Origin: Pseudomonadota bacterium
GTDB taxonomy: Bacteria > Pseudomonadota > Gammaproteobacteria > Steroidobacterales > Steroidobacteraceae
Assembly (NCBI GenBank): GCA_003242275.1
Contig: QGUX01000036.1
Coordinates: 1 to 17,285 of the forward strand
Reading direction: 5' to 3'
DNA: 17,285 nt
Positions 13,504 to 17,285 of this stretch are shown here, piece by piece. The notes under the pieces are model-generated. The model was not told the DNA's origin and did not search any database. It worked only from the letters and a program-made list of their open reading frames with translations. Made by a program: the position numbers and the translations under genes. Each line of letters starts with the position of its first letter. Within the stretch, counting starts at the first letter, position 1.

Positions 13504-14506
13504 GGTGGCGCGGCGGATGGAGATGGCCGGGCTCGGGTTCCTGGGCCCGGTGATCCGCATGCTCGGCGGCGAGTCGCCGGGGGCGCAGCTGCGCGAGCTT
13601 GGACGCACGCTGGGCGTGCCGCTGGTGGCCATCCTCGCCTTCCTGCTGGTCTGGTCGTTCGTGGCCGCGCGCATCGAGACCAGCCTCGGCCAGATCCCCG
13701 GGCCGGCGGCGGTGTGGGAGCAGGTGGGCGCGCTGTGGGAGGACCACAAGGCCGAGCGCGAGCGCGAGGCGCAGTTCCACGAGCGGCAGGCGGCGCGCAA
13801 TGCCGAGCGGATGGCGGCCGATCCCGGGTACGTGCCGACCAAGGTGGAGTACACCGGGCGGCCGACCTACATCGACCAGATCGTCACCAGCCTGAAGACC
13901 GTGTTCGCGGGCTTCCTGCTGGCCACGCTGCTGGCGGTGCCCATCGGCATCCTGTGCGGCGCCAGCCGCATCTTCGAGGCGGCGTTCAGTCCCTTCGTGC
14001 AGGTGTTCAAGCCCGTCTCGCCGCTGGCATGGCTGCCCATCGTGACGCTGGTCGTCAGCGCGCTGTACGTCAGCGAACAGCCGCTGTTCGAGAAGTCCTT
14101 CATCGTGTCGGCCATCACCGTGGCGCTGTGCTCGCTGTGGCCGACGGTGATCAACACGGCGCTGGGCGTGGCCTCGATCGACCGCGACCTGCTGAACGTG
14201 GCGCGCGTGCTCAAGCTCGACTGGCGCACGCGGCTGGTGAAGCTGGTGCTGCCCTCGTCGCTGCCGTTGATCTTCACCGGCATGCGCCTGTCCCTGGGCG
14301 TGGGCTGGATGGTGCTGATCGCCGCCGAGATGCTTGCGCAGAACCCGGGCCTCGGCAAGTTCGTGTGGGACGAGTTCCAGAACGGCAGCCCGGAGTCGAT
14401 GAGCCGCATGCTCGTGGCGGTGTTCACCATCGGCCTGATCGGTTTCCTCCTCGACCGCTTCATGCACACGCTGCAGGCGCTGGCCAGTTTCGGAGCGAGG
14501 AGCTGA
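13490..14506 (+). CDS. nrtB: Nitrate-type ABC transporter permease
   Basis: A 338-residue inner-membrane permease of the NrtB/SsuC-like binding-protein-dependent family. The first membrane helix is near residues 42-60 ([19 protein letters not shown]) and the core spans lie from about 132 onward ([48 protein letters not shown]). The EAA-type ATPase-coupling loop is at about 236-260 ([20 protein letters not shown]). Between the first helix and the core is an unusually charged helical insertion, about residues 84-110 ([20 protein letters not shown]), which makes the protein longer than many family members. The GTG start lies inside the binding-protein gene, after GGAGGG with 5 nt spacing. Its TGA overlaps the ATG of the ATPase gene (TGATG), so the three products are translationally coupled. 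Confidence 0.88.
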   Translation: MSSAEVARRMEMAGLGFLGPVIRMLGGESPGAQLRELGRTLGVPLVAILAFLLVWSFVAARIETSLGQIPGPAAVWEQVGALWEDHKAEREREAQFHERQAARNAERMAADPGYVPTKVEYTGRPTYIDQIVTSLKTVFAGFLLATLLAVPIGILCGASRIFEAAFSPFVQVFKPVSPLAWLPIVTLVVSALYVSEQPLFEKSFIVSAITVALCSLWPTVINTALGVASIDRDLLNVARVLKLDWRTRLVKLVLPSSLPLIFTGMRLSLGVGWMVLIAAEMLAQNPGLGKFVWDEFQNGSPESMSRMLVAVFTIGLIGFLLDRFMHTLQALASFGARS

Positions 14507-16188
14507 TGGCCATCCTGGAGATGCAGGGCGTGTCGAAGTCCTGGGCCCAGGGCCCCTCGAAGCTCGACGTGCTGCGCAATGTCAGCCTGTCGATCGAGGA
14601 AGGCGAGTTCGTGGCGCTGGTGGGCTACTCCGGCAGCGGCAAGACCACGCTGATCGCCACGCTGGCCGGCCTCACGGCGCCCGATGCGGGCACGGTGCTG
14701 TTCCATGGCCGGCCGGTGAGCGGCGCGGATCCCGCCCGCGCGGTGGTATTCCAGAACTACTCGCTGATGCCCTGGCTGACCGCCAGCGGCAACGTGCGGC
14801 TGGCCGTGGATGCCGTGCACGGCGCGCGGCCGGAGCGCGAGCGCGCCGGGATGACCGACCGCTACCTTCGCATGGTCGGCCTGTCGCACGCGGCGGAACG
14901 CAGGCCGGCCGAGCTGTCCGGCGGCATGCGCCAGCGCGTGGCCGTGGCGCGCGCGCTGGCCATGGAGCCGGAAGTGCTGCTGCTGGACGAGCCGCTGTCG
15001 GCGCTGGATGCGCTCACGCGCGCCCGGCTCCAGGACGAGATCGAGGCCATCTGGGAGAGGCAGCGCCGCACCGTGGTGCTGGTCACCAATGACGTCGACG
15101 AGGCGCTGCTGCTGGCCGACCGCGTGATCGCCATGCTGCCGCCCGGCGCGGGCGAGGGCCTGGGGCAGGAGTTCCGTGTCGATCTGCCGCGGCCGCGCGA
15201 CCGTCATGCCCTGCACGCCAATCCGCGCTGCAAGGAGCTTCGTGTCGCCATCACCGAGTACCTGGTGGGCCTGGGCAGCGAGCGGGCCGGCAGCCAGGAT
15301 GCGCACGTCTCCCTGCCCCACGTGACCCCGATCACCGCCGCCGCTCCGCCGCGCGCGGTGCGCGAGGCCGCAAGGCCGAAGCCGGCCGAGGATCCTTCCC
15401 GCTACGTCGAGTTCGACGACGTCAGCAAGACCTTCGACACGCCGCGCGGCCCGCTGACCGTGGTCGAGGGCTTCACGCTCGACCTGGCGCGCGGCGAGTT
15501 CGTGTCGCTGATCGGGCATTCGGGCTGCGGCAAGTCCACGGTGCTGTCGATGGTGGCTGGGCTGACGGCGAGCAGCGGCGGGGCCATCGTGCTCGACGGC
15601 CGCGAGGTGGTTGCGGCCGGACCGGACCGCGGCGTCGTGTTCCAGGCGCCCAACCTGCTGCCCTGGCTCACCGCGCGGCAGAACGTGGCGCTGGGCGTCG
15701 AGCGCGTGTTCCCCCACGCCAGCGCCGCCGAGCGGCGCGACATCGTCGAGTACTACCTGGCGCGCGTGGGGCTGGCCGACGCCATGGACCGCCTCGCGCG
15801 CGACCTGTCCAACGGCATGAAGCAGCGGGTCGGCCTGGCGCGTGCCTTCGCCCTGTCGCCGAAGCTGCTGCTGCTGGACGAACCCTTCGGGATGCTCGAT
15901 GCGCTGACGCGCTGGGAGCTGCAGGAAGTGCTGATGGACGTGTGGAAGAAGAGCCGCGTGACGGCCATCTGCGTCACGCACGACGTGGACGAGGCCATCC
16001 TGCTGGCCGACCGCGTGGTGATGATGACCAACGGCCCGCGCGCCCGCATCGGCAGGGTGATGCAGGTGGACCTGCCGCGCCCCCGCACCCGCCAGGCGCT
16101 GCTCGCGCATCCGCGCTACGAGCAGTACCGCGCCGAGCTGCTGGGCTTCCTCGAGGAATACGAGCATGCCCCGTCGGTGGCGGCATGA
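14506..16188 (+). CDS. Tandem (two-domain) ABC ATPase, nitrate-type importer
   Basis: A 560-residue protein carrying both nucleotide-binding domains of the importer in one chain, the equivalent of separate NrtC and NrtD ATPases. Domain 1 (about 1-265): Walker A GYSGSGKTT (40-48), signature LSGGM (137-141), Walker B LLLDE (D161, E162), and Asn195 in VTNDVDEA where the switch His is expected. Domain 2 (about 300-560): Walker A GHSGCGKST (337-345), signature LSNGM (434-438), Walker B D458-E459, and canonical H492 in VTHDVDEA. The linker (about 266-300) is Pro/Ala-rich. In an ABC dimer each ATP site joins one domain's Walker motifs with the other's signature, so the two variant motifs share one site and the other is fully canonical. 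There is no NrtA-like regulatory C-terminal domain as in cyanobacterial NrtC. The ATG overlaps the permease stop. Confidence 0.92.
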   Translation: MAILEMQGVSKSWAQGPSKLDVLRNVSLSIEEGEFVALVGYSGSGKTTLIATLAGLTAPDAGTVLFHGRPVSGADPARAVVFQNYSLMPWLTASGNVRLAVDAVHGARPERERAGMTDRYLRMVGLSHAAERRPAELSGGMRQRVAVARALAMEPEVLLLDEPLSALDALTRARLQDEIEAIWERQRRTVVLVTNDVDEALLLADRVIAMLPPGAGEGLGQEFRVDLPRPRDRHALHANPRCKELRVAITEYLVGLGSERAGSQDAHVSLPHVTPITAAAPPRAVREAARPKPAEDPSRYVEFDDVSKTFDTPRGPLTVVEGFTLDLARGEFVSLIGHSGCGKSTVLSMVAGLTASSGGAIVLDGREVVAAGPDRGVVFQAPNLLPWLTARQNVALGVERVFPHASAAERRDIVEYYLARVGLADAMDRLARDLSNGMKQRVGLARAFALSPKLLLLDEPFGMLDALTRWELQEVLMDVWKKSRVTAICVTHDVDEAILLADRVVMMTNGPRARIGRVMQVDLPRPRTRQALLAHPRYEQYRAELLGFLEEYEHAPSVAA

Positions 16189-16208
16189 ATGAGGCAAGGG
16201 AGAGAGCG

Positions 16209-17285
16209 ATGTTCGGCGTGAACGGCGGAAGGAGGGGCGCGGCGCTGGCCGCGGTGCTGGTGGCAGGGTCCGGCGTGGCGGCTGCCGGCGAACTGACCGA
16301 CGCCGTCGGCGGCACGAAGCTGCTGGCGGACGTGCGGCTGCGGGCGGAGTCGGTGGACCAGGAGCCCTTCGACGAGGAGGCCAGTGCGCTCACCGTGCGC
16401 GGCCGGCTGGGCTTCGAGACCGGCAAGGCGTGGAAAACCTCGTTGCTGGTGGAGGGCGACTTCATCTGGCCGCTGGTCACCGACTACAACAGCACCACCA
16501 ACGGCAAGGCGGGCTTTCCCGTGGTCGCCGATCCGGAGGGCTACGAGCTGAACCGCCTGCAGCTGGTCAACACCAGCATCCCGGGCACCACGGTCACCCT
16601 GGGCAGGCAGCGCATCGTGCTCGACGACCATCGCTTCGTCGGCAACGTGGGATGGCGGCAGAACGAGCAGACCTACGACGCGCTGCGCGTGGTCAATCGC
16701 AGCATCCCCGGCATCACCATCGACGTCAGCTACGTGACGCAGGTGAACCGCGTCTTCGGCCCCGAGGGACTGGCCGGCCCCAACGACGGCCGCTTCAACG
16801 GCGACACCTTCCTTGCCAACCTGTCCTGGCAGACGCCGGTCGGCAAGCTCACCGGCTTCGGCTACCTGATCGAGTTCGAGGAGGAGCCGCTGCCGGTGCG
16901 TGATACCACGCAGACCTGGGGCCTGCGCCTGCAGGGCGAGAAGCCGGCAGGCAGGGTGAAGGTCGGCTATGTCGCATCCTGGGCCACCCAGCGCGATCGC
17001 GGCGACAACCCCCTCGAGTTCAGCAACGATTACTTCCTGGCCGAGCTGACCGGAAGCTTCAGGGAGTACAGCCTCGGCGCGGGCTACGAGCTGCTCGAGG
17101 GTGACGGCGTGAAGGGCTTCGCCACGCCGCTGGCCACGCTGCACCGCTTCCAGGGATGGGCCGACAAGTTCCTCACCACGCCGGCGGACGGGCTGGCCGA
17201 CACCTACGTGAACTTCGGCTACTCGCGCAAGGGCGTGGGTGTGCTGGATTCCGTGGGGCTGTCGCTGTCCTGGCACGACTTCGAA
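16209..17285 (+). CDS. Alginate-export-like outer-membrane porin, 3' truncated
   Basis: 359 residues are visible and the frame runs off the window. A signal peptide (GGRRGAALAAVLVAGSGVAAAG, cut about after residue 26) is followed by alternating amphipathic beta strands typical of a barrel: FETGKAWKTSLLVEGDFIW, TVTLGRQRIVLDDHRFVG, NEQTYDALRVVN, GITIDVSYVTQVNRVFG, GKLTGFGYLIEF. The GRQRI...WRQNEQTYDALR block is characteristic of the alginate_export-like barrel family. That family is not limited to alginate, and no alginate genes are present. It follows the ATPase gene by 20 nt, and such a barrel after a nitrate ABC importer is most simply an outer-membrane channel for the same solute (inference). 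The ATG at 16209 follows AAGGGAGAG. An in-frame ATG at 16185 overlapping the ATPase stop is an alternative. Confidence 0.82.
   Translation, partial: MFGVNGGRRGAALAAVLVAGSGVAAAGELTDAVGGTKLLADVRLRAESVDQEPFDEEASALTVRGRLGFETGKAWKTSLLVEGDFIWPLVTDYNSTTNGKAGFPVVADPEGYELNRLQLVNTSIPGTTVTLGRQRIVLDDHRFVGNVGWRQNEQTYDALRVVNRSIPGITIDVSYVTQVNRVFGPEGLAGPNDGRFNGDTFLANLSWQTPVGKLTGFGYLIEFEEEPLPVRDTTQTWGLRLQGEKPAGRVKVGYVASWATQRDRGDNPLEFSNDYFLAELTGSFREYSLGAGYELLEGDGVKGFATPLATLHRFQGWADKFLTTPADGLADTYVNFGYSRKGVGVLDSVGLSLSWHDFE

Noticed and set aside
11635..13854. A 739-codon open frame on the minus strand
   Set aside because: It covers the leader terminator and the binding-protein gene in reverse, with low-complexity translation.
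13867..16197. A 776-codon open frame on the minus strand
   Set aside because: It is antisense to the permease and ABC ATPase genes and has no recognisable domain.
16209..17285. Alginate secretion role for the barrel protein
   Set aside because: The family name suggests alginate, but there are no alginate biosynthesis genes in the window and the gene follows a nitrate-type importer.

Overview
This is a GC-rich window (roughly 70% G+C by eye) with bacterial gene structure. The dense coding, the GC-rich third codon positions, a sigma-54/NtrC-type control region in front of a nitrate-type ABC transporter, lipoprotein signals and an outer-membrane beta-barrel point to a Gram-negative proteobacterium. 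A gammaproteobacterium of the Xanthomonadales/Nevskiales/Steroidobacter kind fits best, but that placement is inference. No tRNA, rRNA, insertion sequence, prophage or CRISPR array was found. The first ~60 bases are G-homopolymer-rich and look like a poor contig end.

Layout. 1-272: tail of a cupin protein (+). 339-1337 (-): a small basic, low-complexity protein followed by an isochorismatase-type cysteine hydrolase. 1338-1708: a 371-bp gene-free stretch with several inverted repeats. 1709-5031 (+): a translationally coupled signalling pair, a PAS histidine kinase and a receiver-GGDEF-EAL protein. 5028-7055 (-): a MASE1 membrane histidine kinase of the NarX/HisKA_3 type, whose stop codon interlocks with that of the GGDEF-EAL gene in one CTAG. 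7142-8768 (-): an NlpC/P60 lipoprotein and a secreted LpqC/PHB-depolymerase-type esterase. 8849-9928 (+): a FabH-type ketoacyl synthase, converging through a perfect 15-bp hairpin on 9938-10768 (-), a glycine-zipper lipoprotein. 10965-11831 (+): an alpha/beta hydrolase.

11832-17285 is the most informative region: a nitrate/nitrite-type ABC importer operon. It encodes a Tat-exported NrtA-like binding protein, an NrtB-like permease, one polypeptide carrying two ABC ATPase domains, and an outer-membrane porin-like barrel that runs off the window. Upstream, the sequence shows an NtrC-like dyad, a full-match sigma-54 promoter, and a leader that begins at the predicted transcript start with two small hairpins whose loops both read AACG at their 5' side. 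The second hairpin shares bases with a strong intrinsic terminator just before the first gene. This is the layout of the nas leaders controlled by ANTAR antiterminators (NasR/NasT), so the operon is probably gated twice: by nitrogen limitation (NtrC, sigma-54) and by nitrate/nitrite (antitermination). Neither regulator is encoded in the window.

The most interesting points are this two-layer control region, the ABC ATPase in which both departures from consensus fall in the same composite ATP site, and the three signalling proteins packed into 5.4 kb around a shared stop palindrome.
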